DNA of 64,000 bases from Neisseria macacae ATCC 33926 (GCF_022749495.1 NZ_CP094241.1:1984001-2048000); one strand, 5' to 3'. Shown: positions 41,861 to 51,445, counted from the first letter of the stretch. Notes: generated by a model from the letters alone, not told the origin. Translations and numbers: made by a program.

Positions 41861-42991
41861 TTACTTCGGCAGCCCGGTATTCGGATCCAATCCCGCCTGC
41901 TGCGCCAATCTGCGCACCAGTTCATCGGATGGTTTTGCCGGAGCCGGACCTTCTACAAAACGTTGGATGGCGATTTTACCGTCCCAACTCGGCAGTTTTG
42001 CCGGAGGCAGCGGGACAATTTCGTCTAGATCGTGAACGTTGAGCTCGGGTTTGAGATGACCACTTTTCGATAGAAAGTTGTTAATTTGGTAATAACGCCT
42101 GGAACGTTCTTGATCCTCTCCAACGCCCCAATTGCTAAAGTCACTTTGAGGATCATTGAAAGTAAAAACTCGAGATAATACATAAGCACTAGAGGTTTCA
42201 CCTGCTTTTATCGCTTGATGATAAAAATTCACGGCAGTTCCATAGTCTTTTGCATTATCAAATGTAGCTGCCATCATCCTTCCAGCCATTCCATCAGGAC
42301 GGTCTTGATTTGCAGCACAAGTCCGCATTTTATTTGTTAGCCCCAATCTAAAGGTATGACTTGAATCATCCTGTATCTTCATTAACAGCTCAGCTACTTC
42401 AGATTGCGCTTTAGCATTCCCCAAATCTGCGGCTTTACGCAGATAAATAAGTGAATCGTCTGCACCATGTTTGGGACCATAACCAACATCAATATAAAGC
42501 GACCACCAATAATGTGCACTGGCGGGTAGGATTTTCATTAGCTTCTCGTTCCAATAAATACCCTCGCCACGACGTTCGCGGGTTTCGATATTGATGTCTT
42601 TGCTTTTCAGCAAGATTTCCTGCAAAGTCAGGTTTGCCTGCCAATGTCCGTTGGCGGCGGCAATACGGTAATACGGCAGATAGCGGTCAAGTACGCCCGG
42701 TTTGGGCAGCCAGCGGTTTTTAAAATCGTGGTAGAGGGCGTAGCGGTATAGTTGATCTGCTTCCTGTGGCAAGGACGGAAACTGTTCTTTGACGCAGGTA
42801 AATTCTAAGTTCTTAAGTTTGGAACGCTTATAAGAAGATGAACCCAAAACTTGCTTACCCACGTCTGTTTGGGGATTTCTGACAATATCCATCGCAGACC
42901 TTGCCAGTTCCCTACCGACATCGCATGCGGCAAGCAATGGCATACTCACCAATATAGTAGATAAAAGGGACGGTATATGTTTGTTTTTCAT
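41861..42991 (-). CDS. Sel1-like lipoprotein, putative Tle5 immunity (copy 2)
   Basis: 376 residues with lipobox LAAC (Cys23). Same architecture as its neighbours: near-identical N-terminal Sel1 repeats and C-terminal tail (KPELNVHDLDEIVPLPPAK). The central region (about residues 217-315) is its own, containing GMAGRMMAATFDNAKDYGTA. The 3' end and spacer repeat those of copy 3, showing tandem duplication in units of about 1300 bp. It probably binds and blocks a phospholipase effector in the periplasm. Confidence 0.75.
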   Translation of the reverse strand: MKNKHIPSLLSTILVSMPLLAACDVGRELARSAMDIVRNPQTDVGKQVLGSSSYKRSKLKNLEFTCVKEQFPSLPQEADQLYRYALYHDFKNRWLPKPGVLDRYLPYYRIAAANGHWQANLTLQEILLKSKDINIETRERRGEGIYWNEKLMKILPASAHYWWSLYIDVGYGPKHGADDSLIYLRKAADLGNAKAQSEVAELLMKIQDDSSHTFRLGLTNKMRTCAANQDRPDGMAGRMMAATFDNAKDYGTAVNFYHQAIKAGETSSAYVLSRVFTFNDPQSDFSNWGVGEDQERSRRYYQINNFLSKSGHLKPELNVHDLDEIVPLPPAKLPSWDGKIAIQRFVEGPAPAKPSDELVRRLAQQAGLDPNTGLPK

Positions 42992-43057
42992 TGTTTTTTA
43001 TTGAAATAGCGTGTGTTTGGTTTAAATCATATGGGAGACAATCCCAACATTGGTATT

Positions 43058-43128
43058 CAAAGGTCGTCTGAAAGTACGGTTTCAACAAGTTTGAAACTCA
43101 ACTATTGAAAACTATGTTTCAGACGACC
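43058..43128. repeat. DUS pair in the spacer of copies 2 and 3
   Basis: AAAGGTCGTCTGAAAG and TTTCAGACGACCTT are separated by about 40 bp, the same layout and nearly the same sequence as the spacer at 41758. Confidence 0.7.
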
Positions 43129-43160
43129 TTCAGGCTTTATCCCCTGTCAGCCTCTTTTAT

Positions 43161-44270
43161 TTACTTGGGCAGCCCGGTTTTCGGATCCAATCCCGCCTGC
43201 TGTGCCAATTTGCGCACCAGTTCATCGGATGGTTTTGCCGGAGCCGGACCTTCTACAAAACGTTGGATGGCGATTTTACCGTCCCAGCTCGGCAGTTTTG
43301 CCGGGGGTAGCGGGACAATTTCGTCTAGATCGTGAACGTTGAGTTCGGGTTTGAGGTGAGCGTTTTTCCATAGAAAATCTCTAATGATACGATAACGCTT
43401 CGAACGTTCCAAATCTGTTGGAATACCCCAATTTTTATGTTTAGACTTAGAATTTTCCGTGTAAAAAGCACGTGACAAAGTTAATCCAGAAGAACTTTCT
43501 CCAGCCTTTAGAGCTTGGTGGCTAAATACAAGAGATTGTTGAAAATTCTCTTCATTTCTAGCATCAGCAGCCATCATTCGTGCTGCCATACCATCGGGAT
43601 AAGTTTGATTTAAAGAACAAACACGCATCTTGTCCACTATTTTCAGCACTGTAGGACGGACCATCTCATCTTTTATTTTCAGCAACAGCTCACCTACTTC
43701 ATACTGTGCCTTGGCATTCCCCAAATCCGCAGCTTTGCGCAGATAAATAAACGAATCGTCTGGGCCATGTTTGGGACCGTAACCGACATCAATATAGAGC
43801 GACCACCAATAATGTGCGCTGGCAGGCAGGATTTTCATCAACTTTTCGTTCCAGTAAATACCTTCGCCACGACGTTCGCGGGTTTCGAGATTAATGTCTT
43901 TGCTCTTTAACAAGATTTCCTGCAAGGTCAGGTTTGCCTGCCAATGTCCGTTGGCTGCGGCAATACGGTAATACGGCAAATAACGGTCGAGCACTCCAGG
44001 TTTGGGCAGCCAACGGTTTTTAAAATCGTGGTAAAGGGCGTATCGGTATAGTTGATCTGCTTCCTGTGGCAAGGACGGGAACTGTTCTTTGACGCAGGTA
44101 AATTCTAAGTTTTTAAGTTTAGAGGAATATGAGCCCATAACTTGTTTTCCTGTTTCTGTTTGGGGATTTTTAACGACATCAATTGCAGTTTTAGCTAGTT
44201 CTCTACCTATATCACATGCAGCTAGTAATGGGATGCTGATTAGTATAGTAGATAAAATTTTGATCCTCAT
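43161..44270 (-). CDS. Sel1-like lipoprotein, putative Tle5 immunity (copy 3)
   Basis: 369 residues, adjacent to the effector gene (8 bp apart), so most likely the immunity protein of the present effector. Lipobox LAAC with Cys19. Its signal peptide and first about 50 residues differ from copies 1 and 2 (MRIKILSTILISIPLLAAC), the Sel1 repeat core is nearly identical, and the middle is divergent (GMAARMMAADARNEENFQQ). The C-terminal 60 residues are again almost unchanged. Confidence 0.78.
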   Translation of the reverse strand: MRIKILSTILISIPLLAACDIGRELAKTAIDVVKNPQTETGKQVMGSYSSKLKNLEFTCVKEQFPSLPQEADQLYRYALYHDFKNRWLPKPGVLDRYLPYYRIAAANGHWQANLTLQEILLKSKDINLETRERRGEGIYWNEKLMKILPASAHYWWSLYIDVGYGPKHGPDDSFIYLRKAADLGNAKAQYEVGELLLKIKDEMVRPTVLKIVDKMRVCSLNQTYPDGMAARMMAADARNEENFQQSLVFSHQALKAGESSSGLTLSRAFYTENSKSKHKNWGIPTDLERSKRYRIIRDFLWKNAHLKPELNVHDLDEIVPLPPAKLPSWDGKIAIQRFVEGPAPAKPSDELVRKLAQQAGLDPKTGLPK

Positions 44271-44278
44271 ATCATCTC

Positions 44279-47140
44279 CTAATCCAAATCTTGGGTATAC
44301 ACTCGGTTTTTATTAGTTAAATCAAACTCCAACAAGGGCATTAATCGCTTCTTATTCTTGTCTTTCGCACCTTTATTATTATCTAACTCTTCATACCATG
44401 TATCAAAAACATCTCCTGCAAGCGAAGGGTCAATTAACTGCTCTCCTGGATTCATTTCTGTATTACCATTCGTATGCCATCCCCAAGTTTCATGCCTTAT
44501 CTTGTATGAAGCAGGCTGACTTTCGACAGCTACATTTAATTCGCTGTCTATCTGCATGCTACGTGTATTGATATTGGCAGAACCGAGCGTGGCGAAGGTA
44601 TCGTTGATTAGGCAAAGTTTGGAATGGATATAAATTTCTTCCCAGTCTTCGGCAACCAATGTACAAATATGCACCTTGATACCTTCTTTTTCCAAATCTT
44701 CCTTCAAAATTTTGCGAAGCTCTTCAGTATTTTTTGTCTTTTTGACTTTCTCCGCCAACTCCCTCTCTTTGACTTCCCTATCGTTCAGACCTTCAATAGG
44801 TTTCAACGGCGGAGGAGGCAAAATAAAATCGGGTAGGATTTTGCGCCAAATACTGTCTGCGGAAAGGTTAGGGAACATGCGTTGTATTGCATTGCCATAC
44901 CCTGCCTGCTCCAAAATACGTTCACGTGCGACAGTAGGCATAACATCACGACGCCCCAAACTTGCAAGCATGCGTTCAGTATTGATCATTCCCGGTCCTA
45001 ACCCTTCTTTAGAAGAATTGGTAACCACAAAGACACAAAGAGGCTGCATCCCAGAAGCATCAATCCCAAAACGTTCGGCAAAGTTTTTACGCTCTTTACA
45101 GCTATCGCGTAATGCCTCAGCAAATGGAGGAAAGCGGAAATACTGGTTTTCAAAATAGATATAGGAAGTCGCCATTTTGAAATTTTGATTATATAAAGCC
45201 AGTATGTTTTCTTCCTGATATTCAGGCTGTGTACGCAGAACTTGAGCATATAGCAACTCTGTTTGCGAATCGTCTTTTTCAACGTTTTGGGGTTTGAACT
45301 GTTCACGCTTCACACGTTCAACCGGCTCTATTTTATCCATCCGGTTTTGGTAATAACCGTTGTCTTCGATTGCTTTATTCCAACCTTGAACAAAATTGGC
45401 ATCAATGTCGTACAACACCTTCCCTGTCAACTTACAGGAGATATCCTGACGCGGCGTACCAAAAAATGCACCTGCGCTTGGATCACGTCCGCGCATTTGG
45501 CTTTCTTCTATATTTTCTAACTTTTCCAGCTCTACGACTTCTCCTGGACCTTTTCTGCTCGTTGTATAGGTTTTATACTCATCCGGCAAAGCATAGTGGT
45601 CGCTAGTATCCCAATAACGGTCAAGCATATTGTGCCCCATCACAAAACCAACTGCCGATTTTGGATCGGTATAGTCAATCATGACGCTTTTTTGATGATG
45701 GGTTGGTGTAAATCTCAATACGTCTTTGGTTAAAGCGGACAGTCCTTTATCTTCAAAGGGGAAATCTTTCGGGAAAATTGCGGGATTGATTTCTCGAGGA
45801 AGAAAAGAGACTTTTTGCTTCCGATTTTTATAATCCTCTTGGTTGCGCAGACGCATAAAAGCCATTGTATTAGGATATTTCTTTTCGTTTCGCAATAAGA
45901 AATAGTAATTCATACAATTGACGTAATTACGGAATAAATTGAAATTAAAAAATAAATCCCAAATACTTTCTAGGTCGTCTTTTAATCCGCCCAATTTCTC
46001 TAGACGACTTGTGACACTCCCCTTAACTTGATCGATTAGGTGAACCGGTTCTGATCCCTTAACTTCTTCTTTTACTTTTGCAAACAACTTATCAAATAAG
46101 GCAATACGCAAGTCATCAACATCGTTTACCGGACCGTTACTGTTAAGGCCTGTAACCTTGGACACGACACCAATAGCGGTTTTAACTAATTTTCCATCCC
46201 TATATTCCTCATATAATCCTTGGGCGGCAGTATGCACATAATTCATCAAACGGAAATGGATTTCCTCTCTAATGCCAAAACGCATATTCCGCCATCCATC
46301 TCTCAATTCCTTAATCCAATCTGGTAATAAATGGGTATCAAAGAATTCCTTAAATTCGTCTATTCCGGTGCCAACGCTCTTTTTAACCCTCAAGACAAAT
46401 CCGACAGCCCCCATCCCCAGACTGTGGAATTCATCATGCAGACTTTGAAATTCCTCCATGGTTTTGTGAAATTCTTCATCGCTTGTAATGGTATTGTAAC
46501 CTTCCACGGCATCGTACCATGCCCAGTCAAAACGCCTTTGTTCTACGGAATGACTGCGTTTTCCACGATAAAATTTATGCCTCTCTCTAGAACCCATTTT
46601 ATGCATGGCAACTTTAGGCTCTAGAAATTTTTCTTTTTCCAATTTCTCAAAATGGCTATAAATGTTGTCAGGTTCCAGTATAAAGTCTAAGAAATGTTCA
46701 TACGCCAAGTATTCATGCATGAACAATAAAGTACTTCTGCCCGGTGTATTGTCTTCAAGAAATTTTTCTGTTGCAAAAGGGTTTGTCTGCCAACATAGTA
46801 TTTTGACATCTACATTGTTCTGTATGAACTTTTCCATCAGCAACTCGCCAATAGGCGCACCTGCCAAATTCACCCCCCTTTTAAAATACATGGAAGGTTG
46901 GAAACCCCAACAGACTATCTCTACACTTTTTTTTGCTTTTTCGATCGAGTCATACAGCTCGCCGAATGCGACTTCTCCGTTTACCAGCGAAAGAAAAGTA
47001 GCTTGCTCGGCAGAAGGTACATTTTTATTCCCTCCTTTACCGACAAACCAGCTTTCGGCTACTGTAGATTTTTTTTGAGTAATCGGCATTTGGCCATTCT
47101 TGGGCTTAGACTTACTTTGTGTTTTTGAATCATTTGGCAT
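44279..47140 (-). CDS. Phospholipase D-family T6SS effector (Tle5-like)
   Basis: A 953-residue protein with two PLD catalytic motifs, an architecture of the Tle5 antibacterial lipases that attack phosphatidylethanolamine. The first motif is canonical HxK(x)4D at residues 482-489 (HQKSVMID). The second, at 839-846, is HSKLCLIN followed by D847 and LGSANINTRSM, so Asn replaces the usual Asp. No signal peptide is present, as expected for a protein delivered by VgrG. The N-terminal 60 residues are Lys/Ser/Gln-rich and may contact the spike. Its start overlaps the 3' end of vgrG by 11 bp. Immunity candidates follow. Confidence 0.88.
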   Translation of the reverse strand: MPNDSKTQSKSKPKNGQMPITQKKSTVAESWFVGKGGNKNVPSAEQATFLSLVNGEVAFGELYDSIEKAKKSVEIVCWGFQPSMYFKRGVNLAGAPIGELLMEKFIQNNVDVKILCWQTNPFATEKFLEDNTPGRSTLLFMHEYLAYEHFLDFILEPDNIYSHFEKLEKEKFLEPKVAMHKMGSRERHKFYRGKRSHSVEQRRFDWAWYDAVEGYNTITSDEEFHKTMEEFQSLHDEFHSLGMGAVGFVLRVKKSVGTGIDEFKEFFDTHLLPDWIKELRDGWRNMRFGIREEIHFRLMNYVHTAAQGLYEEYRDGKLVKTAIGVVSKVTGLNSNGPVNDVDDLRIALFDKLFAKVKEEVKGSEPVHLIDQVKGSVTSRLEKLGGLKDDLESIWDLFFNFNLFRNYVNCMNYYFLLRNEKKYPNTMAFMRLRNQEDYKNRKQKVSFLPREINPAIFPKDFPFEDKGLSALTKDVLRFTPTHHQKSVMIDYTDPKSAVGFVMGHNMLDRYWDTSDHYALPDEYKTYTTSRKGPGEVVELEKLENIEESQMRGRDPSAGAFFGTPRQDISCKLTGKVLYDIDANFVQGWNKAIEDNGYYQNRMDKIEPVERVKREQFKPQNVEKDDSQTELLYAQVLRTQPEYQEENILALYNQNFKMATSYIYFENQYFRFPPFAEALRDSCKERKNFAERFGIDASGMQPLCVFVVTNSSKEGLGPGMINTERMLASLGRRDVMPTVARERILEQAGYGNAIQRMFPNLSADSIWRKILPDFILPPPPLKPIEGLNDREVKERELAEKVKKTKNTEELRKILKEDLEKEGIKVHICTLVAEDWEEIYIHSKLCLINDTFATLGSANINTRSMQIDSELNVAVESQPASYKIRHETWGWHTNGNTEMNPGEQLIDPSLAGDVFDTWYEELDNNKGAKDKNKKRLMPLLEFDLTNKNRVYTQDLD

Positions 47141-49754
47141 CGTTATTATCCGTAAAAATTCCTTGAACTAATTTGGCGTATTCTTCAACTTCCGGATTTG
47201 CACTTCCCGGGAAGAAACCTTTGCTGGTGTATTTATCTTTTCCTTCACATTTCTTGACAACTGGCAAATGGAATACCCGGCCATTGGCAAGCTCTACCTT
47301 ATACTTACCTGTAGTCAATTCATGTTCTATTTCCAACTCACCCTTCGCATTGAGTATCCCTTTCATTTTTTCTACACCGTCCGCAAATAAAACATAAGGC
47401 ATACCGGCAAAACCTCCGCCCCCATGAGCCGATTGTCCCACCTTCAATTTCAAAGGAATTTTAGGTATTGTTTTCGGCCATGATGGATGGTTGTAATTCA
47501 TACTGGCAGGCCCCGTCACCTCCAACGGCGCCTTCACCCTAACCAGCTTCGGACTGCCAATCTCAATTTCTCCATTTGAGAATTTGATGTATGCGCCTTT
47601 ACAGGTAATTAAAACTTCCTCTTGCGCTGCAATATTTACTCTGCCTGAACTGCTGGTCAGCACCGCATCCTTCAACGCATTCAGCTGCAACTCGTCATTC
47701 TGTGCCTGCACTTCCACTTTGCCCTGATTCGCCTGTACCTTGATGCCGCTGCTTTGGGCAAACAGGTTGAGGCTCTCTGCCGCATGGGCGGTCAGGCTTT
47801 GGCCGGCGGTGATGTCGGTATGGTTGCCGCTGACCAGGTGGATGTTTTCATTGGCGGTGTGCAGTTGGCTTTGCTGGGTTGCGGTGGCAATGCCGGCGGG
47901 GGCGGTTTGGATCAAACCGGCCTCTTTCAGGTCTTTGAGGGCGTCTTTCAGACGACCCCTTTGGGTTTCTTCATCGGTGTGGTGATTGTTGGCGGTTTGG
48001 GCGGCTTTGTTCAGGCTTTTGGCGAGGGAGAGTGCCTGTTCAATCTGCGCGATGGCATCGTCCATATCCAGCACTTTGCCGTTGGCGTCTTGGTTTTGTG
48101 CGCTGACGAGTATGCCTTTACCCGCCCGTACGGCGCCCCAGCCGTCGGTTCTGAGTTCGAAGCCTTCGCCGTTCTCTCCGCGTTTCTCCCTACCGCTGTC
48201 GACGATGTGGCCGAGGTTGAGTTGGGATTTCTGGTAGTCGGTGGCGAGTTTGATGTGTTCCTGACCTTTTTGGTCTTCCATCCTGAGTTTGTTGTTCGCC
48301 CAGGTGCGGATGACGTTCCTTGTGTTCCAATCGGCAGGAATGTGGTCGGGATGGGCGCTGTCGTGCATGACGCCGGAGATATACGGACGGTCGGGGTTGC
48401 CTTGGACGAAGGACAGCATGACTTCGGTGCCTTCGTGTAAGGGGAAGTGGATGCCGTATTCGGGACCGGCATAGGGTTTGGCGAGTCGGACGGGACGGCT
48501 TTCTCCGCCGGGACTCCATTCGTCCAAATCAAACGGCAGTTTGACGCGGTAGCGTCCCATGTCGTCGATGTAGGCGTAGGTGCAGTTCTCTGCCGCGGTT
48601 ACCCGTGCGGGCAGTGTGCCGGCGATATGGGGGCGCGGGGTGGTGCGTTCGGGACGGAAGGCGAGTTGGGCGGGTATGGCGGTAAAGGTATGGGTATAGG
48701 CGGTATCGCGGCTGCCGCTGTGTTCCATGCTGAGTACCAGCCAGCCGTCGGGTGCTTCGGGGAAGGCGGTATCGGTTTGGAACACTTTCATCGGCGCCAT
48801 GGAAACGACGTTGCCGCTGCCGTTGGCAACGGTTTGGCGGCAGAGGACGGCTTCGTTCAGCAGGGTCGTCTGAACTTTGGCTTCGTCGGGGGTTTTGGGA
48901 TGAAGGCCCCAGTTTTGCTGTTTGCCCAATAAGACGGTATTGTCGGCAGATTCTTCGGATTGTTTGTTGTCGGTTTCGGCGAAGAGGTCGGTATCGGCAG
49001 TGCGGTAGTTGTAGTCGGCACTGCGTATGCCTTCGACGATGGGGTTGTGGCGGATGCTGAGGTTGAACAGTGCTTCGGTACCGGTGCTTTCCAGTCCGGC
49101 ATGGGGACGGTAGGAAACGGGCAGGCTTGGGTCGCGGAAGTAGTGTTCGGGACTGTCGCCGAAGACGACTACGTCGCCATGTTGTTCATGCTGTTCGAAG
49201 GCATACCAAATGCCTTCTTCCTCACACAGACGGTTGATAAAGGCAAAGTCGCTTTCGAGATACTGGGTCACATACTCGCGGACGGTGTAGCTGCGGCTTT
49301 TTTGGAAACGGTAGTCGACACCGGAGAAGCCGTGGTGTTTGAAGACGGCGGCAACGATGTCGGGGACGGTTTGGTTTTGAAACAGTCGGGAGGATTGGAA
49401 ATGTTTTAAAGCCGCGAAACGCGGCTCTAAAACAAAGCGGTAAACGGTTTCATCCTTGGAGACGGACAGCTTCTCACACGAAGTCACAATGCCCTGCCAT
49501 TGTTTCGCCGGAGGGTCGTCTGAAGCAGACCTGAATGCACTGACTACTTCGGACAATACGGCCTCCTGCGGACGGATTTCAAACGCTGCGCGCTGGTTGA
49601 GGTAGGAAGACAGCGGCAGGGAGGAATCGGTGGAGGTGGCGGTGATTTCGACGCGGTAGGCGGTGTTGGCGGCTTCGGAGGCGGTGAAGGATTTGACGGA
49701 GAGTGAGGGGGAGAATCGGGCGAAGGTGAGATGGTAGGATTGGCGGGCAGTCAT
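47130..49754 (-). CDS. vgrG: VgrG spike protein of type VI secretion (TssI)
   Basis: 874 residues. The gp27-like base covers about 1-380 (a LTFARFSPSLSVKSF start, RLCEEEGIWYAFEQHEQHGDVVVFGD). The gp5-like OB domain is at about 380-470 (GRYRVKLPFDLDEW, GTEVMLSFVQGNPDRPYISG). The DUF2345 beta-helix follows to about 745. A C-terminal extension of about 110 residues (765-874), with GKYKVELANGRVFHLPV, looks like a transthyretin-like adaptor for the cargo. It begins the effector-immunity operon. No Tss core genes, PAAR or DUF4123 chaperone are in the window. The last bases overlap the effector start. Confidence 0.92.
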   Translation of the reverse strand: MTARQSYHLTFARFSPSLSVKSFTASEAANTAYRVEITATSTDSSLPLSSYLNQRAAFEIRPQEAVLSEVVSAFRSASDDPPAKQWQGIVTSCEKLSVSKDETVYRFVLEPRFAALKHFQSSRLFQNQTVPDIVAAVFKHHGFSGVDYRFQKSRSYTVREYVTQYLESDFAFINRLCEEEGIWYAFEQHEQHGDVVVFGDSPEHYFRDPSLPVSYRPHAGLESTGTEALFNLSIRHNPIVEGIRSADYNYRTADTDLFAETDNKQSEESADNTVLLGKQQNWGLHPKTPDEAKVQTTLLNEAVLCRQTVANGSGNVVSMAPMKVFQTDTAFPEAPDGWLVLSMEHSGSRDTAYTHTFTAIPAQLAFRPERTTPRPHIAGTLPARVTAAENCTYAYIDDMGRYRVKLPFDLDEWSPGGESRPVRLAKPYAGPEYGIHFPLHEGTEVMLSFVQGNPDRPYISGVMHDSAHPDHIPADWNTRNVIRTWANNKLRMEDQKGQEHIKLATDYQKSQLNLGHIVDSGREKRGENGEGFELRTDGWGAVRAGKGILVSAQNQDANGKVLDMDDAIAQIEQALSLAKSLNKAAQTANNHHTDEETQRGRLKDALKDLKEAGLIQTAPAGIATATQQSQLHTANENIHLVSGNHTDITAGQSLTAHAAESLNLFAQSSGIKVQANQGKVEVQAQNDELQLNALKDAVLTSSSGRVNIAAQEEVLITCKGAYIKFSNGEIEIGSPKLVRVKAPLEVTGPASMNYNHPSWPKTIPKIPLKLKVGQSAHGGGGFAGMPYVLFADGVEKMKGILNAKGELEIEHELTTGKYKVELANGRVFHLPVVKKCEGKDKYTSKGFFPGSANPEVEEYAKLVQGIFTDNNDAK

Positions 49755-49888
49755 GATAACACTAGGATGAATTTATGATGAACGCCTGGAATATACCATA
49801 ACCATAATGACAAATATATTTATTAAGATGAATGGCATAAATTCCACCTGAACGGCAAGAAAAATACCATGATGTTAAATTCCCTCCA

Positions 49889-49920
49889 TGTATACACGTA
49901 TATATGTATACAGTTATAAT
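49889..49920 (+). promoter_or_regulatory. rfbB promoter with overlapping inverted repeat
   Basis: TATAAT at 49915-49920 is a perfect -10 box. In place of a normal -35 lies an inverted repeat TGTATAC / GTATACA with a 10-nt centre (49889-49912), about 40 bp before the rfbB ATG. The position suggests activator or repressor control. Confidence 0.45.
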
Positions 49921-49951
49921 TCAAAGCTGTACTGTATCTCAGACCCATCCC

Positions 49952-51016
49952 ATGAAAAAAATCCTTGTTACCGGCGGTGCGGGCTTTATCGGCTCGGCAG
50001 TTGTCCGCCACATCATCCAAAATACCCAAGATTCCGTCATCAATCTCGACAAATTAACTTACGCGGGCAATCTCGAATCACTGACTGACGTAGCCGACAG
50101 TCCCCGTTACGCTTTTGAGCAAGTGGACATTTGCGATCGTGCCGAACTTGACCGCGTGTTTGCACAACACCAGCCCGATGCCGTGATGCACTTGGCAGCG
50201 GAAAGTCATGTCGACCGCTCTATTGATTCCGCTGGCGAATTCATCCAAACCAACATCGTCGGCACGTTCAACCTGCTCGAAGCCGCGCGCGCCTACTGGC
50301 AGCAAATGTCGTCTGAAAAACGAGAAGCTTTCCGTTTTCACCATATTTCCACCGACGAAGTCTATGGTGATTTGCACGGTACGGACGATTTGTTTACCGA
50401 AACTACGCCCTACGCCCCGTCCAGCCCCTATTCCGCTTCCAAGGCTTCCAGCGACCATCTCGTACGTGCATGGCTGCGTACTTACGGTCTGCCGACCATC
50501 GTAACCAACTGTTCGAACAACTACGGTCCGTACCACTTCCCTGAAAAACTCATTCCATTGATGATTCTGAACGCGCTCGACGGCAAACCGCTGCCCGTGT
50601 ACGGCGACGGGATGCAAATCCGCGACTGGCTGTTTGTCGAAGACCACGCCCGCGCGCTGTATCAGGTTGTTACCGAAGGCGTTGTCGGCGAAACCTACAA
50701 TATCGGCGGGCACAATGAAAAAGCCAATATCGAGGTGGTCAAAACCATCTGCGCCCTATTGGAAGAACTTGTTCCTGAAAAACCTGCCGGCGTGGCGCGC
50801 TACGAAGATTTGATTACCTTCGTGCAAGACCGCCCCGGCCATGACGTACGCTACGCCATCGACGCCGCCAAAATCGGCAGGGAACTGGGCTGGAAACCGC
50901 AGGAAACGTTCGAATCCGGCATCCGCAAAACGGTGCAATGGTATTTGAACAACAAAACCTGGTGGCAAAATGTATTGAACGGCAGCTACCGTCTGGAACG
51001 TCTGGGCAAGCTTTAA
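49952..51016 (+). CDS. rfbB: dTDP-glucose 4,6-dehydratase
   Basis: Converts dTDP-glucose to dTDP-4-keto-6-deoxyglucose with bound NAD. The Rossmann motif is VTGGAGFIGS at the N-terminus; AAESHVDRSID and the catalytic Tyr-Lys in PYSASKASSDHLV follow. 354 residues from the ATG at 49952; an upstream ATG at 49904 lies in the promoter region. Together with rfbA and rfbC it makes dTDP-4-keto-rhamnose. A DUS core in frame (GTCGTCTGAA) encodes MSSEK near residue 120. Confidence 0.97.
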   Translation: MKKILVTGGAGFIGSAVVRHIIQNTQDSVINLDKLTYAGNLESLTDVADSPRYAFEQVDICDRAELDRVFAQHQPDAVMHLAAESHVDRSIDSAGEFIQTNIVGTFNLLEAARAYWQQMSSEKREAFRFHHISTDEVYGDLHGTDDLFTETTPYAPSSPYSASKASSDHLVRAWLRTYGLPTIVTNCSNNYGPYHFPEKLIPLMILNALDGKPLPVYGDGMQIRDWLFVEDHARALYQVVTEGVVGETYNIGGHNEKANIEVVKTICALLEELVPEKPAGVARYEDLITFVQDRPGHDVRYAIDAAKIGRELGWKPQETFESGIRKTVQWYLNNKTWWQNVLNGSYRLERLGKL

Positions 51017-51069
51017 ACCATACCTGCCCTACATTGCAAACAACAGGCATCATCGAAAAAGGTATTTCC

Positions 51070-51441
51070 ATGCATTCTCTGTCCCGCATAGTCTTATCGG
51101 CAACTTTGACCTCATCCTTGTTCGTCTCTATGCCAGTTCTGGCAAAAGAAACGCGACATCATGCCGCACAAACGACTGTTAAAAAGATGACAAAAGCCGA
51201 TGGCAGCACTATTGAGCGGGCAGTTGTCATCATTGAAGACGACACTATGCGCGGCATTGGCGCCGAAAACCGCTGGATTGCAGAAAATATGCCGGGATAC
51301 CACAAAGTCGGACAAGCCTTGTTGCAGCAAAACGGCGGAGTCTATGACCGTATTGATGTGCAAAATGAAGCAGGCGACATCCGTTCCGTTTACTTCGATA
51401 TCAAAAGCTTCTTTGGTATGGTAAACGGCAAGCCTCTTTAA
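51070..51441 (+). CDS. Small secreted protein of unknown function
   Basis: 123 residues with a signal peptide (about 1-25, LSRIVLSATLTSSLFVSMPVLA). The mature protein is basic at first (RHHAAQTTVKKMTKAD) and then mixed, ending FFGMVNGKPL. It lies between rfbB and rfbA on the same strand, 53 bp after rfbB, so it may be co-transcribed. An earlier open frame would overlap rfbB and lacks a start signal. I do not recognise its family. Confidence 0.65.
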   Translation: MHSLSRIVLSATLTSSLFVSMPVLAKETRHHAAQTTVKKMTKADGSTIERAVVIIEDDTMRGIGAENRWIAENMPGYHKVGQALLQQNGGVYDRIDVQNEAGDIRSVYFDIKSFFGMVNGKPL

Positions 51442-51445
51442 AACC

